Origin: Bdellovibrionota bacterium
GTDB lineage: Bacteria; Bdellovibrionota; Bacteriovoracia; Bacteriovoracales; Bacteriovoracaceae
Assembly: GCA_030828105.1 (NCBI GenBank)
Contig: JAURDE010000008.1
Coordinates: 1 to 34,124 of the forward strand
Reading direction: 5' to 3'
DNA: 34,124 nucleotides
In this document: positions 23,338 to 31,943 of the stretch, piece after piece
How positions within the stretch are numbered: the first letter of the stretch is position 1
Layout: each line of letters opens with the position of its first letter
Notes under the pieces: generated by a model
Database searches by the model: none
Told to the model about the DNA's origin: nothing
The model's input: the letters and a program-made list of their open reading frames with translations, nothing else
Position numbers and translations under genes: made by a program

Positions 23338-24090
23338 ATGAAGCCTTTAACATTTATTTTTGCATTTCTCATGGCCACATCTACAATTAAGGCCGACACA
23401 AACTTTCGTTTCAAAGATATTAATCTTCTCGGTAAAGGCTGCCCTGATGGTACTTTTTCAGTTGTGAAAAGCCCTGATGATCAAACGGTGTCCATTATAT
23501 TTGACCAATTTTCAGTTGAGGTTCCTCAAGAAAATAAACTCATCGATAGCAAATCCTGTGATATCCATATCTCTAGTATTTTAAAAAATAATGAAAGGGT
23601 AACATCTATAGATATAGATGTTGATTATAGAGGATTTGTCTCAATCGAAGGAAATGCTATCGCCAAGTTACAAACCTATCTTCTTAGTTGGAGTGGCCCA
23701 CAAAAAGGGAAATTAAAGCGTAAAAACCTTGCCATCGATAAGAATTGGTCAAAAGGGGCCATGGATGATTGGTACCTCAAAAAGACAGTATCAGTACCTA
23801 TAAATAGTAATTGCTCTAGGCATGGTGATGACCAGGCTTCTTTTAGACTTAAAAATATCCTGCTGGCATCGATTCCTTCAAGATCATTCACAGCAGATTC
23901 AAATGCCTTATTAACTTTTGATAGTTCTGATTTGAAGGGTGTATTTAAACTAAAATTACACACAAAAACTTGTGGTAACAGCGGAAATATTAATAGAGGT
24001 CATAACCGTAGACCTTCGCCACGCTACTCAAGAAGAAACAATTCAAACTCAAGATATCGTGGTTTTAGAAGATACAGAGGAAGGTATTAG
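23338..24090 (+). CDS. Secreted DUF4360-like protein B with Arg/Asn/Tyr-rich tail
   Basis: A signal peptide (FIFAFLMATSTIKA, cut probably after Ala19) precedes a DUF4360-like domain with GCPDGTFSV, SPDDQTVSIIFDQF, KSCDIHI and VDYRGFVSI. It is a divergent paralogue of the gene at 22539-23132. It differs by about 35 residues added at the C-terminus that are rich in Arg, Asn, Ser, Tyr and Gly (HNRRPSPRYSRRNN, FRRYRGRY). That tail is strongly basic and may bind an acidic polymer such as nucleic acid, capsule or cell wall; this is inference. AAAAAGGAG 6 bases before the ATG fixes the start. A weak hairpin lies at the stop codon. Function unknown. Confidence 0.78.
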   Translation: MKPLTFIFAFLMATSTIKADTNFRFKDINLLGKGCPDGTFSVVKSPDDQTVSIIFDQFSVEVPQENKLIDSKSCDIHISSILKNNERVTSIDIDVDYRGFVSIEGNAIAKLQTYLLSWSGPQKGKLKRKNLAIDKNWSKGAMDDWYLKKTVSVPINSNCSRHGDDQASFRLKNILLASIPSRSFTADSNALLTFDSSDLKGVFKLKLHTKTCGNSGNINRGHNRRPSPRYSRRNNSNSRYRGFRRYRGRY

Positions 24091-24114
24091 GGTCAAGTTG
24101 GCCCTACACCTTTT
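24088..24114 (+). terminator. Weak hairpin terminator after DUF4360-like gene B
   Basis: TAGGGTC and GGCCCTA pair over 7 bp (one G-T pair) around AAGTT, and the stem includes the stop codon. CACCTTTT follows. The short stem and interrupted T-run make this a modest candidate. Confidence 0.4.
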
Positions 24115-24224
24115 AAAATAATATTACATTTAACCAGTTTTCAGTATATTGAAGAAAATTTCAATGGGCAGTCCCAAAAAATGTTTTTAAATAAGATATA
24201 GGGATGATCAAGGAGATAAGGCCC

Positions 24225-24989
24225 ATGACAGTTTGTGGACAACTTAAAGAAATGGTAAACAATTATTTAGAATCACACCCCAATATAAGTATCAATGGAT
24301 TGGCAAAAAGATCTGGTGTTGGGGCAACTACTATAAGAAGGATAATCAATGGTTCAATCAAAAGTGAACCTGCACCACACACAATCCTAAACCTTGTTAG
24401 TGTAATAACAAAAGAAAAAAGACTGGCCATAATTTTAGAAAGAAGTGAAGGCCCGATAAAAAATATCCTCCAGATGACCTTCGGGATATATGCTACAGAA
24501 TCAATGCCTCACACTTATGATAAAAACCTTGATAGGGCCTTATCACATCCACAAAAGTTTATCATATATAAATTGGCCGCAAACCGCGTTGGTACATCTA
24601 AAGACGAAATAAGAGAGAATTTCGGTAATAATGGTTTACACTTTCTTGAGCAACTTTTGGAATATGGACTATTAGAAGAGGTAAATGAGAGGATTCATGC
24701 CGTGAAAAAGGATTTTGCATTAGACCCAGATGTTCTCGTAAGAAATATACCAGAACTATTAAAGTTTTATAAATCTCATGAGATTGATAAAGGCCAAAAC
24801 TTTCTATTTTCTATGTCAGAGTCACTAAATTTTGAGGCCATAAAAAAAATTAAAGATATTCAAAAAGATGCACTTAAGAAAATTTATAATATTGTTAATT
24901 CACCTTACTATGAAGGTGAAATCCCATTTTTTTTGGTCTCTTGCCAAGACACTTTAAGTGGGAACACTTCGCATGGAGTATACCAATGA
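24225..24989 (+). CDS. HTH regulator, TIGR02147/DUF4423-like
   Basis: The N-terminal 60 residues contain a helix-turn-helix of the XRE type (ISINGLAKRSGVGATTIRRIING). The rest is helical, with a winged-helix-like stretch (GTSKDEIRENFGNNGLHFLEQLLEYGLLEE) and a C-terminal part that resembles the TIGR02147/DUF4423 regulators typical of Fibrobacteres and Bdellovibrionota; that similarity is from memory and moderate. ATG 24225 is preferred because AAGGAG lies 9 bases upstream; ATG 24204 (seven residues longer) remains possible. Its stop overlaps the start of a small secreted protein by ATGA, so the two are co-translated and probably functionally linked. It lies next to two secreted DUF4360-like genes, possible targets. 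Confidence 0.65.
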   Translation: MTVCGQLKEMVNNYLESHPNISINGLAKRSGVGATTIRRIINGSIKSEPAPHTILNLVSVITKEKRLAIILERSEGPIKNILQMTFGIYATESMPHTYDKNLDRALSHPQKFIIYKLAANRVGTSKDEIRENFGNNGLHFLEQLLEYGLLEEVNERIHAVKKDFALDPDVLVRNIPELLKFYKSHEIDKGQNFLFSMSESLNFEAIKKIKDIQKDALKKIYNIVNSPYYEGEIPFFLVSCQDTLSGNTSHGVYQ

Positions 24990-25324
24990 AAATATTTTTC
25001 ACTACACTAATTTTTCTATTTTCAACAGCTCTTATGTCACAAAATTTAGACAGTGTTTTGCGAAATCATGACACTAGTGTTTATGATATTAGCAACCAAG
25101 GTTTAAAGGTTCTAGATGGAGAATGGACTTGGGTTGGTAAAAATCTCAGTACAGACAAATTAAGAATGGTTGTTACAAAAGACAAAGAACTTATTAAAAT
25201 TGAAGATGTAGTAGAAATAGAGTTTAAAAAGAGTCGAAAAAATAATATTGAAGATATTAAAGACTTGGTATTGAGGAGTAGATTAGTCCCTCAAAAGGAT
25301 TTTAGGGCCATCATAATCAGGTAA
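24986..25324 (+). CDS. Small secreted protein coupled to the HTH regulator
   Basis: The protein has 112 residues with a clear signal peptide (MKIFFTTLIFLFSTALMSQ, cut near residue 19). The mature part of about 93 residues is charged and has no motif I recognise; IEDVVEIEFKKSR is its most helical part. The start at 24986 is chosen because it gives the signal peptide, overlaps the regulator stop (ATGA) and has GGAG 7 bases upstream. An in-frame ATG at 24941 would bury the signal peptide. It ends one base before the convergent lysine-rich gene. Coupling to a regulator suggests a signal, sensor or controlled effector, which is only inference. Confidence 0.65.
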   Translation: MKIFFTTLIFLFSTALMSQNLDSVLRNHDTSVYDISNQGLKVLDGEWTWVGKNLSTDKLRMVVTKDKELIKIEDVVEIEFKKSRKNNIEDIKDLVLRSRLVPQKDFRAIIIR

Positions 25325-25325
25325 T

Positions 25326-25652
25326 TTAATCTAGATCAGAAAAGTAATCTTTTGAAACTTTTTTAAGTTTTAACTTGAGCTCTGAAGAAATACCTCTTTT
25401 CTTATTTTCTTCGAGCTCTTGCTGTTTTTTTACTTTTTTTTGCTTATCTTTATCTGTCATTTCATTTTTCTTAAAATCTTTAGCAATAGTTTTCTTGGGA
25501 CTAGGACGCTTAGAAATAAGATCAAGGAGGTCCTCTTCTCTTTCAAAATCTTTCCACGGTCTTTTTTTATTTATAGTATCTACACCGGAATCGGACTTCT
25601 TTTTGGTAAAAGTCTTTTTTTGTTTATTTATGTCTTCTAAATTAAGGGCCAT
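25326..25652 (-). CDS. Small lysine-rich protein, unknown
   Basis: The product has 108 residues, about a quarter of them Lys, with no Cys and no hydrophobic segment; probably cytoplasmic and largely disordered or helical. The segment RPWKDFEREEDLLDLISKRP is the most structured-looking part. No family recognised. There is no Shine-Dalgarno before the ATG; TATAAT on the minus strand at 25670-25675 could be the -10. Hydrophobic frames opposite to it on the plus strand are best explained as mirror images of the Lys codons. It ends one base from the convergent secreted-protein gene. Confidence 0.5.
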   Translation of the reverse strand: MALNLEDINKQKKTFTKKKSDSGVDTINKKRPWKDFEREEDLLDLISKRPSPKKTIAKDFKKNEMTDKDKQKKVKKQQELEENKKRGISSELKLKLKKVSKDYFSDLD

Positions 25653-25702
25653 AAGCGTTAAAATAAATATATTATAGGTGTAAATTCTAAAGGAGATTCA
25701 AG

Positions 25703-26320
25703 ATCATATCAAGTTTTATCAATATATATGATAACCTAAGAGATATATGGGAGGATAAAAAAAGAGGGATTAAAACGACGACCTTCATTGATACCTACCA
25801 AATAAAGTCCCCTTCTCCTCAATTAATGGATGCTAAACCTTGCCAAGCAACCCATTATAGAATCCTGGATCTCATATTTAAGAAAGGCCTTAACATTGCT
25901 TATTCAGAGATAAACTTTATTGACGTTGGTTGTGGACTTGGAAGAGTGGTTCACTATGCTTCTGACTACCCTTTTAAAAGAATCATTGGCCTTGATATTG
26001 GTGAAAATATCATTGAATTGGCCGAAAAGAATATAAAAAATAGGGATATAACCCTTCTAACCCAGGACGTATTAGATTATGTCCCTCCTACGGGTAAAAA
26101 TATTTATTTTTTATATAACCCATTTAATGCTCGGGTACTTGAACAGTTTCTTCAATCTGACCATCAAAAAGATGAGGATTTATTTATCTATGTCAATCCA
26201 CTAAGAGGTTATATTTTCGATGAATATGGATATCAAAAACATGTTCTCTACAATCCTGCTAATCACAATCGAATCATCCATCTCTACAGCAAAGCAGGCA
26301 ACTTTTACCTGCCTAGGTAA
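25703..26320 (+). CDS. SAM-dependent methyltransferase, probable non-ATG start
   Basis: This is a class-I methyltransferase with motif I INFIDVGCGLGRVVHYA, motif post-I IIGLDIG (acidic ribose-binding residue Asp), and YNPFNARVLEQFL for the later strand. The first ATG (25826) would remove a segment (IWEDKKRGIKTTTFIDTY) that resembles the N-terminus of related methyltransferases. The frame stays open to a stop at 25688-25690. AAAGGAG (25689-25695) lies 7 bases before an ATC codon at 25703, so translation probably begins there, at a rare start; the N-terminus is therefore inferred. Length 205. The substrate is unknown. The 3' end can fold into two mutually exclusive hairpins (26296-26322). Confidence 0.7.
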   Translation: MISSFINIYDNLRDIWEDKKRGIKTTTFIDTYQIKSPSPQLMDAKPCQATHYRILDLIFKKGLNIAYSEINFIDVGCGLGRVVHYASDYPFKRIIGLDIGENIIELAEKNIKNRDITLLTQDVLDYVPPTGKNIYFLYNPFNARVLEQFLQSDHQKDEDLFIYVNPLRGYIFDEYGYQKHVLYNPANHNRIIHLYSKAGNFYLPR

Positions 26321-26405
26321 AATTGAACTATGATTCAAAGCATCAAAAGGTGGTGTACAATAAAGAGGGTATTTTTGAATATCATTAAAAGTATGAGGCC
26401 TAAAT

Positions 26406-27506
26406 ATGGATGTATCAAATTATAATGTTGCTCTAGCCAAGAACAGAAAGAATTATCAAGATAACCTTGATAAATCAAAATCAGATTATAAAAATGATCT
26501 AGAAGAACAAAATCAAAAGTCTGACGCCAATTTTAACCAACTAAAACAAGAGAAGATAAGACAGAACCGTGATCTTCAACAAGACTATATTGTTAAGTTA
26601 ACAAATGATCAAAAAAAAATGAATCAAGAAATCGATAAACAGACTAATATCTTAACAAAACAAATTCAAGATAGAGAGTTCCAACATGGTAAAGAAAGAC
26701 AGGTAGATAAAGGCGTACATAATCGTGAGCTAGATAAAATTAGACAAATCTATGAAAAAGATCAACAAAAGGTTCCAAAAGAAAAACTGGATCAGGCCAA
26801 TAGAAATACAAAACATAGTGATAAATACTATTCTGAAAAAATCGAAGAAATAAACAACAGAAATGCAGCACAAGTTGATTTGTTACAAAGAGACCTTATA
26901 CAAGAAAAAGAGCAGTTAGTTAAAGAGACTGGAAATGCTTTAGAACAACAGGCCGATATTTTAAAAGATGATTACAACAAAAAAACCGAAGACATTATTG
27001 AAAACTACGAAACGAGAATTAGAAATAAAGATAGAGAAATTGAAAATCTTAGACTCCGTATAAATACAATGAGTAAAAAAATAAATGAAAGATATACAAG
27101 AGAGTTAGAGGAAAGATTAAAAATGAAAGAAGATCATCTCAATCAAGAAAGAGAAGAAATGAAAAAGATTATTAAAGAAAGAGATGTAAATTCACAAGTA
27201 AAGCTAAATAATCAAAGAAGAAATTTTGAGGCCCAACTTCATGAAATAAGCACAAGAAACCAACAACAAGTTGATAATATTATAAAGCGACATGGCCAAG
27301 AGGTTGAGACTATAAATACAGACCATAAAAATGAATATAATACAAAAGTTAGAGAACTAGAAACTCTAAATAGAAATCAAAAGATATCACACCAGTTAGA
27401 GTTAGATGCTACTAAAGAATATTATGATCAACGCTTAAGAGAGTTTCAAGATAAACTAGATGAACAAGATGCTGACAGCATTGGTGTCAGAGTAGTATCC
27501 AGCTAG
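26406..27506 (+). CDS. Long polar coiled-coil protein, unknown
   Basis: The 366-residue protein is almost wholly predicted helix and coiled coil, very rich in Asn, Gln, Lys, Glu and Asp and almost without Cys or Trp. Residues about 20-130 and 155-355 form two long coiled segments, separated by a Pro-containing stretch (KVPKEKLDQANRN). Weak internal repetition is visible in recurring EIxxRNQQQVDxL-like and NQRRNFE-like elements. No signal peptide. GAGG lies 8 bases before the ATG. Cytoskeletal or filament-forming proteins look like this, but no family was recognised. It ends one base from the convergent aapP. Confidence 0.7.
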   Translation: MDVSNYNVALAKNRKNYQDNLDKSKSDYKNDLEEQNQKSDANFNQLKQEKIRQNRDLQQDYIVKLTNDQKKMNQEIDKQTNILTKQIQDREFQHGKERQVDKGVHNRELDKIRQIYEKDQQKVPKEKLDQANRNTKHSDKYYSEKIEEINNRNAAQVDLLQRDLIQEKEQLVKETGNALEQQADILKDDYNKKTEDIIENYETRIRNKDREIENLRLRINTMSKKINERYTRELEERLKMKEDHLNQEREEMKKIIKERDVNSQVKLNNQRRNFEAQLHEISTRNQQQVDNIIKRHGQEVETINTDHKNEYNTKVRELETLNRNQKISHQLELDATKEYYDQRLREFQDKLDEQDADSIGVRVVSS

Positions 27507-27507
27507 T

Positions 27508-28245
27508 CTAGTGTAGGATTTGACCTAGAAACTCTTTGGTTCTTTCATGTTGCGGATTACTAAAAAAATCCTCAGGGTTATTTTCCTCTACAATTGTCCC
27601 TACATCCATAAAAATAACCCTATCTGCTACAGATCTTGCGAAACCCATTTCATGAGTCACACAAAGCATCGTCATCCCCTCTTCAGCGAGAGAAACCATA
27701 ACATCAAGTACTTCTTTAACCATCTCTGGATCTAGAGCAGAAGTAGGCTCATCAAAGAGCATAATTTTTGGTTTCATACAAAGAGAGCGAGCTATGGCCA
27801 CACGTTGTTGTTGACCACCAGATAGCTGCCCAGGGTATTTGTGTGCCTGTTCTGAAATCTGGACTCTCTCAAGATAATGCATGGCCAAATCTATGGCATG
27901 TTTTTTACTCATTTTACGTACCCATCGAGGGGCCAATGTAAGGTTTTCAAGAATAGTAAGGTGAGGAAATAAGTTGAAATGCTGAAATACCATTCCTACT
28001 TCCCTTCTTACGATCTGCAATTTTTTTACGTCATCAGTTAATTCAATTCCATCAACACTTAAACTTCCCTGCTGATGTACTTCTAGCCTATTAATACATC
28101 TTATTAGCGTCGACTTTCCCGAACCTGAAGGTCCACAAATAACGATCTTTTCAGATTTTTTTACTTCAAGATTTACATCCTTTAGCACATGAAAATCACC
28201 GTACCATTTATTTAAGTTTTCAATTTTTATAATAGGCCCTGACAT
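27508..28245 (-). CDS. aapP: Polar amino-acid ABC transporter ATPase
   Basis: This is the ATP-binding subunit of a polar/general amino-acid importer (245 residues). It has Walker [11 protein letters not shown]-loop [10 protein letters not shown], signature [14 protein letters not shown], Walker [14 protein letters not shown] and H-loop VTHEMGFAR, all intact and closest to the GlnQ/AapP type. It binds the two membrane subunits inside the cytoplasm and drives uptake. It is the last gene of the operon, starting 2 bases after aapM, with GGAG in the aapM end as ribosome site. Confidence 0.94.
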   Translation of the reverse strand: MSGPIIKIENLNKWYGDFHVLKDVNLEVKKSEKIVICGPSGSGKSTLIRCINRLEVHQQGSLSVDGIELTDDVKKLQIVRREVGMVFQHFNLFPHLTILENLTLAPRWVRKMSKKHAIDLAMHYLERVQISEQAHKYPGQLSGGQQQRVAIARSLCMKPKIMLFDEPTSALDPEMVKEVLDVMVSLAEEGMTMLCVTHEMGFARSVADRVIFMDVGTIVEENNPEDFFSNPQHERTKEFLGQILH

Positions 28246-28247
28246 TT

Positions 28248-29294
28248 CTAATGCTCCTGTCTTGATTTAATATCGGCCTCAAGTCGTTGACTGAACCGAG
28301 ACATAGAAAAACAAAAAATAAAGTATATACAGGCCACAAATACGTAGGCCTCTAAAGTAAATCCTAACCAATTGGGATCTTGTAAGGATGCTTTTGTCGT
28401 ATACATCAAATCAAAAAGAGCAATGATAATGACAAGAGAAGTATCCTTAAACATTCCGATGGCCGTATTAACAGTTGGTGGAATAACGATTCTAAGCGCC
28501 TGAGGAAGAATAATTTTAACCATGGACTGCCAATAACCTAAACCTAAAGCCTGGGCCGCTTCATATTGACCTTTAGGGATGGCCTGGAGTCCACCTCGAA
28601 CAACTTCTGCCATGTATGCAGAAACGAACATTATGATCGCCACTTGCGCTCGCAATACTTTATTGATCACCATTCCTTCCGGTAAAAATAAAGGGAAAAC
28701 AACTGAAGACATAAAAAGAACAGAAATAAGAGGGACCCCACGGATGATTTCTATATAAATTACGCTAAATGTTTTAATTATGGGCATTTTAGAACGCCTA
28801 CCAAGGGCCAAGAATATTCCAAGAGGATAACTAAAGATAAGCCCCACAGTTGCAAGTATAAGGGTTAAAGGCAAACCACCCCATTTTTCGGAATCTACTT
28901 GAGTAAGACCAAAGACTCCCCCTCTAAGTAAGATGGCCATTATTACAAAGCTTATCAACCAACTATAAATAAGCTTTTTACTCCAAAACTTTTTATTCAT
29001 AGATAAAAACAGTAGTAAACAAAACAGTAAAACTGCCGTAACCGGACGCCATATAAATTCTCTTGGATAAAAACCAAAAAGAAGAAAAAGAAACTTCTCT
29101 TTAATAAAAACTAAACAAGCGCCATCTGCTTGACGACAGGTTTGAGAAGTTCCTTCCCAAACACTATCAATAAAAAGCCATTGGATTAGTCCACCACCAA
29201 ATTTAACGACGATATATAAGCAAACAACGGTTAAGGCAGAGTTAAACCAACCATTAAACAAGTTCTTTTTTAACCAATTCATAGAGTTAATCAT
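28248..29294 (-). CDS. aapM: General amino-acid ABC transporter permease
   Basis: This is a membrane subunit with about seven or eight helices (348 residues). The C-terminal two-thirds hold the transporter permease domain. The EAA loop that docks the ATPase is [25 protein letters not shown], and [11 protein letters not shown] and FKDTSLVII are family motifs. The N-terminal extension of about 90 residues is typical of the AapM type, as opposed to the shorter GlnP type. It overlaps the aapQ stop by ATGA. The pair of permeases makes the channel. Confidence 0.92.
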   Translation of the reverse strand: MINSMNWLKKNLFNGWFNSALTVVCLYIVVKFGGGLIQWLFIDSVWEGTSQTCRQADGACLVFIKEKFLFLLFGFYPREFIWRPVTAVLLFCLLLFLSMNKKFWSKKLIYSWLISFVIMAILLRGGVFGLTQVDSEKWGGLPLTLILATVGLIFSYPLGIFLALGRRSKMPIIKTFSVIYIEIIRGVPLISVLFMSSVVFPLFLPEGMVINKVLRAQVAIIMFVSAYMAEVVRGGLQAIPKGQYEAAQALGLGYWQSMVKIILPQALRIVIPPTVNTAIGMFKDTSLVIIIALFDLMYTTKASLQDPNWLGFTLEAYVFVACIYFIFCFSMSRFSQRLEADIKSRQEH

Positions 29295-30448
29295 CTTTCA
29301 ACCAAAGCAACCTTTTTATTATACCAATTCATAAACAAAGAAGAGATTAAACTAAAACTTAAATAAACTATAATGACGAGACTTATGATCTCTATGGCCT
29401 GGCCAGTTTGATTAAGAGCAGTATTTGATACATTCAAAAAGTCTGGATAAGCAATGGCCACAGCTAATGAGCTATTTTTAGTTAGATTAAGAACTTGAGA
29501 TGTAAGAGGAGGAATAATCACTCTTAAGGCTTGAGGGAGAACAATTAGACTCAAAGTAAGTCTAGGTTTTAACCCTAAGGCCTTGGCCGCTTCTACTTGT
29601 CCTTTCTTAACCGAGTTAATACCAGAACGAACAATTTCGGCATTGAAAGCTGATGTATATAGGACAAGCCCTACGAGTAATGAACTAAACTCGGGGCTGA
29701 TCGTGATTCCACCAGAAAAATTAAAACCAGTTAATTGTGGTATGTCCCAAGTTAGAGGAAAACCGTAGCCGGCCCAAACCAAAATAGGTGGTATAAAAAT
29801 TAAAAGTAAAGATGGAAAAAAGCGTGCCTTCATTTCACCAGTAAGTTCAAATATTTTTTTACATTTCCTAAACCAAAAATAAGAGCCTACTAGACCAATA
29901 AGGTGAGCAAGAATAATCCAATTATTTGCTGGATGGTCTGAAACAGATGGCAGTACAACACCTCTATTTGAAAAATAAAATCCATATAAAGGATTGAGTG
30001 CCTGTCTAACACTTGGAAAAACATCTACAAAAATGGCATATACAAAATATAATTGTAAAAGAAGAGGGATATTTCTTATTATTTCAATATAACCTTTAGA
30101 AAGCTTAGAAATTAACCAATTAGGAGAAAGTCTCATCACACCGATAATAATACCTAATAAAATAGCAAAGATATTACCTATTAAACTAACCTTAACAGTA
30201 TTAAGGGCACCAACAAAAAGGGCCTTGAGATAAGAGTCTTGAGAACCATAACTAATCAGTGACTCTGCTATTTCAAATCCTGCTTCTTTTGAAAAGAAAC
30301 CAAAACCGCTTGCAATATTTTGTCTTTCAAGATTGGCACTAACATTTGAGTAAAGAAAGTTTCCAATAAAAAATATCACAGCAATAGCGATGACTTGAAA
30401 AAATATGGCCCTATTACGAGCATCTCTCAAAAATGAAATATTCAACAT
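29291..30448 (-). CDS. aapQ: General amino-acid ABC transporter permease
   Basis: This is the partner membrane subunit (385 residues) with RNIPLLLQLYFVY, an EAA loop AEIVRSGINSVKKGQVEAAKALGL and NLTKNSSLAVAIAYPDF, all characteristic of AapQ. A large insertion between helices (about residues 145-235) is usual in this family. I start at ATG 30448; the TTG just before it (30451) is less likely, with AGGA close upstream. It is separated from aapJ by only a few bases. Confidence 0.92.
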   Translation of the reverse strand: MLNISFLRDARNRAIFFQVIAIAVIFFIGNFLYSNVSANLERQNIASGFGFFSKEAGFEIAESLISYGSQDSYLKALFVGALNTVKVSLIGNIFAILLGIIIGVMRLSPNWLISKLSKGYIEIIRNIPLLLQLYFVYAIFVDVFPSVRQALNPLYGFYFSNRGVVLPSVSDHPANNWIILAHLIGLVGSYFWFRKCKKIFELTGEMKARFFPSLLLIFIPPILVWAGYGFPLTWDIPQLTGFNFSGGITISPEFSSLLVGLVLYTSAFNAEIVRSGINSVKKGQVEAAKALGLKPRLTLSLIVLPQALRVIIPPLTSQVLNLTKNSSLAVAIAYPDFLNVSNTALNQTGQAIEIISLVIIVYLSFSLISSLFMNWYNKKVALVER

Positions 30449-30456
30449 CAATCCTA

Positions 30457-31485
30457 TTATTTAAAAGGTGGTGAGTAGTGGAGTCCCCCATTTTTCCAAG
30501 AAGCATTTAATCCTCTCTCTAATTTTAAGGGACTATCTTTACCGACATTCCTTCTAAAGATTTCAGCGTAATTACCTACCTCTTTAATGATATTATGGGA
30601 CCACTTTTCATCAAGTCCCAAGGCCGCACCATTACCAGGTGTTATACCTAAAAATCTCCTTACTTTAGGATTCGTGGAATTGAGAAAGGTTTTAATATTT
30701 TTTGAGTTTATTCCAAGCTCTTCAGCTTCATATAAAGCGTAAACTGAGTATGAAACAATATCAAGCCACTGATCATCTCCGTGACGAACAGCAGGACCAA
30801 GGGGCTCTTTTGAAATAATTTCAGGAAGAATAATGTAGTCATTGGGGTTTTTAACTTTGGATCTTTCCGAGGCCAGACCAGAAGAGTCCGTGGAATAAAC
30901 ATCACAACGCCCTTTTAAAAAAGCCTGCGTAACCTCGTCATTACTTTCAAAAACAACTGGCTTAAATTTCATTTTATTTGCTCTGAAAAAATCTGCTACA
31001 TTAAGCTCCGTGGTCGTACCCTGTTGAGTACAAACCGAAGCACCACTTAACTCATGAACACTTTTAATTCCATCACTTTTGCGAACCATAAACCCCTGCC
31101 CGTCATAATAAGTGATTGGCGCAAAATTTAATCCTAGCGATGTATCTCTACTTAAAGTCTGAGTTGTAACCCTCGATAAAATATCTATCTCACCAGATTG
31201 AAGAGCAACAAACCTTTGCTGGGCCGATAAGGGAGTAAACTTAACTTTTTTACTGTCCCCAAATATAGCTACTGCTACAGCACGGCAAACATCAACATCA
31301 AGGCCCTGCCAGTTACCTTTGCTATCGATTGAACTAAAACCAGCAAGTCCTGAGCTAACACCACATTGAACGAACCCCTTCTTTTTAACGGCATCTAATG
31401 TATTAAGAGAAGATGACTTTACTTTGACTTGACTGAATGCGCTGTAAGCTGCAAATATTAACAAAAAAGAAACGAGGCTTCTCAT
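30457..31485 (-). CDS. aapJ: Periplasmic general amino-acid binding protein
   Basis: The protein has 342 residues. A signal peptide (MRSLVSFLLIFAAYSAFS) is followed by a solute-binding fold with VQCGVSSGLAGFS, GLDVDVCRAVA, LQSGEIDIL, YYDGQGFMV, CTQQGTTTELNVADFF, GRCDVYSTDSSGLAS, GPAVRHGDDQW and the conserved C-terminal WKNGGLHYSPPFK of the AapJ type. It captures many L-amino acids and delivers them to AapQM. The start at 31485 gives the signal peptide and has AAAGGA 8 bases upstream; an in-frame start at 31557 would add 24 residues ahead of it. Probable use: uptake of prey-derived amino acids. Confidence 0.95.
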   Translation of the reverse strand: MRSLVSFLLIFAAYSAFSQVKVKSSSLNTLDAVKKKGFVQCGVSSGLAGFSSIDSKGNWQGLDVDVCRAVAVAIFGDSKKVKFTPLSAQQRFVALQSGEIDILSRVTTQTLSRDTSLGLNFAPITYYDGQGFMVRKSDGIKSVHELSGASVCTQQGTTTELNVADFFRANKMKFKPVVFESNDEVTQAFLKGRCDVYSTDSSGLASERSKVKNPNDYIILPEIISKEPLGPAVRHGDDQWLDIVSYSVYALYEAEELGINSKNIKTFLNSTNPKVRRFLGITPGNGAALGLDEKWSHNIIKEVGNYAEIFRRNVGKDSPLKLERGLNASWKNGGLHYSPPFK

Positions 31486-31517
31486 ATAAGGGTCCTTTAT
31501 ATTTATTAGTTTAAAAT

Positions 31518-31565
31518 AGTGTAATTTCAATAATCTGGAACGTAAACCTTTGACCAAAGGTTGAC
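31518..31565 (-). promoter_or_regulatory. aap operon promoter with 24-bp palindrome
   Basis: AACCTTTG-AC-CAAAGGTT (31545-31562) is a perfect palindrome, and GT and AC two bases further out extend it to 24 bp (31542-31565) with one mismatch. On the minus strand TTTACG (31541-31546) and TACACT (31518-31523) are 17 bases apart. The palindrome therefore covers the -35, as expected of a repressor site. It is about 60 bases from aapJ and 82 from hpf, so it could also affect the divergent hpf. Confidence 0.55.
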
Positions 31566-31646
31566 TAAAATCATTGTATTTCCTGTTTTTTTTACTATTC
31601 TATGCTAGTTTTAGCGCGTAAATTCTAATCAAAAAGGAGTGATCGT

Positions 31647-31943
31647 ATGAATATCAACATTTCATTCAGACATATGGAATCAAGCCCTGCCATTGAAGAG
31701 AAGATTCATGAAAAATGTGGCCGTTTAAATAAATTCTTTAATGGTGATGCGTCAATTGAATGGGTTTGTTCCGTTGAAAAGGATAACCATATCTCTGAAG
31801 TTAATGCCAAGGTTGCCCATCATAACTTTCATGCTCATTCAGAGCTAGATAGTCTGTATAAAACTATCGATGAAGCTGTGGAAAAGCTAGAACGACAAAT
31901 GGAAAAGGAAGACGATAAGCAAAAGGAAAAAATCCACCGCTAA
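31647..31943 (+). CDS. hpf: Ribosome hibernation promoting factor, short form
   Basis: The 98-residue protein has the S30AE/YfiA fold: ISFRHMESSPAIEEKIHEKCGRL, IEWVCSVEKDNHISEVNAKV and HSELDSLYKTIDEAVEKLERQM match HPF/RaiA proteins. Short HPF binds the 30S subunit across the mRNA and tRNA sites and helps form inactive ribosome dimers in stationary phase. It lacks the C-terminal dimerisation domain of long HPF. AAAGGAG lies 8 bases before the ATG. It is divergent from the aap operon. A role during non-growing attack phase is plausible. Confidence 0.92.
   Translation: MNINISFRHMESSPAIEEKIHEKCGRLNKFFNGDASIEWVCSVEKDNHISEVNAKVAHHNFHAHSELDSLYKTIDEAVEKLERQMEKEDDKQKEKIHR

Noticed and set aside
25375-25677. 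Hydrophobic plus-strand frames opposite the lysine-rich protein
   Set aside because: The Phe/Leu/Ser-rich composition is what reverse-complemented Lys and Glu codons give. They have no ribosome site or family resemblance.
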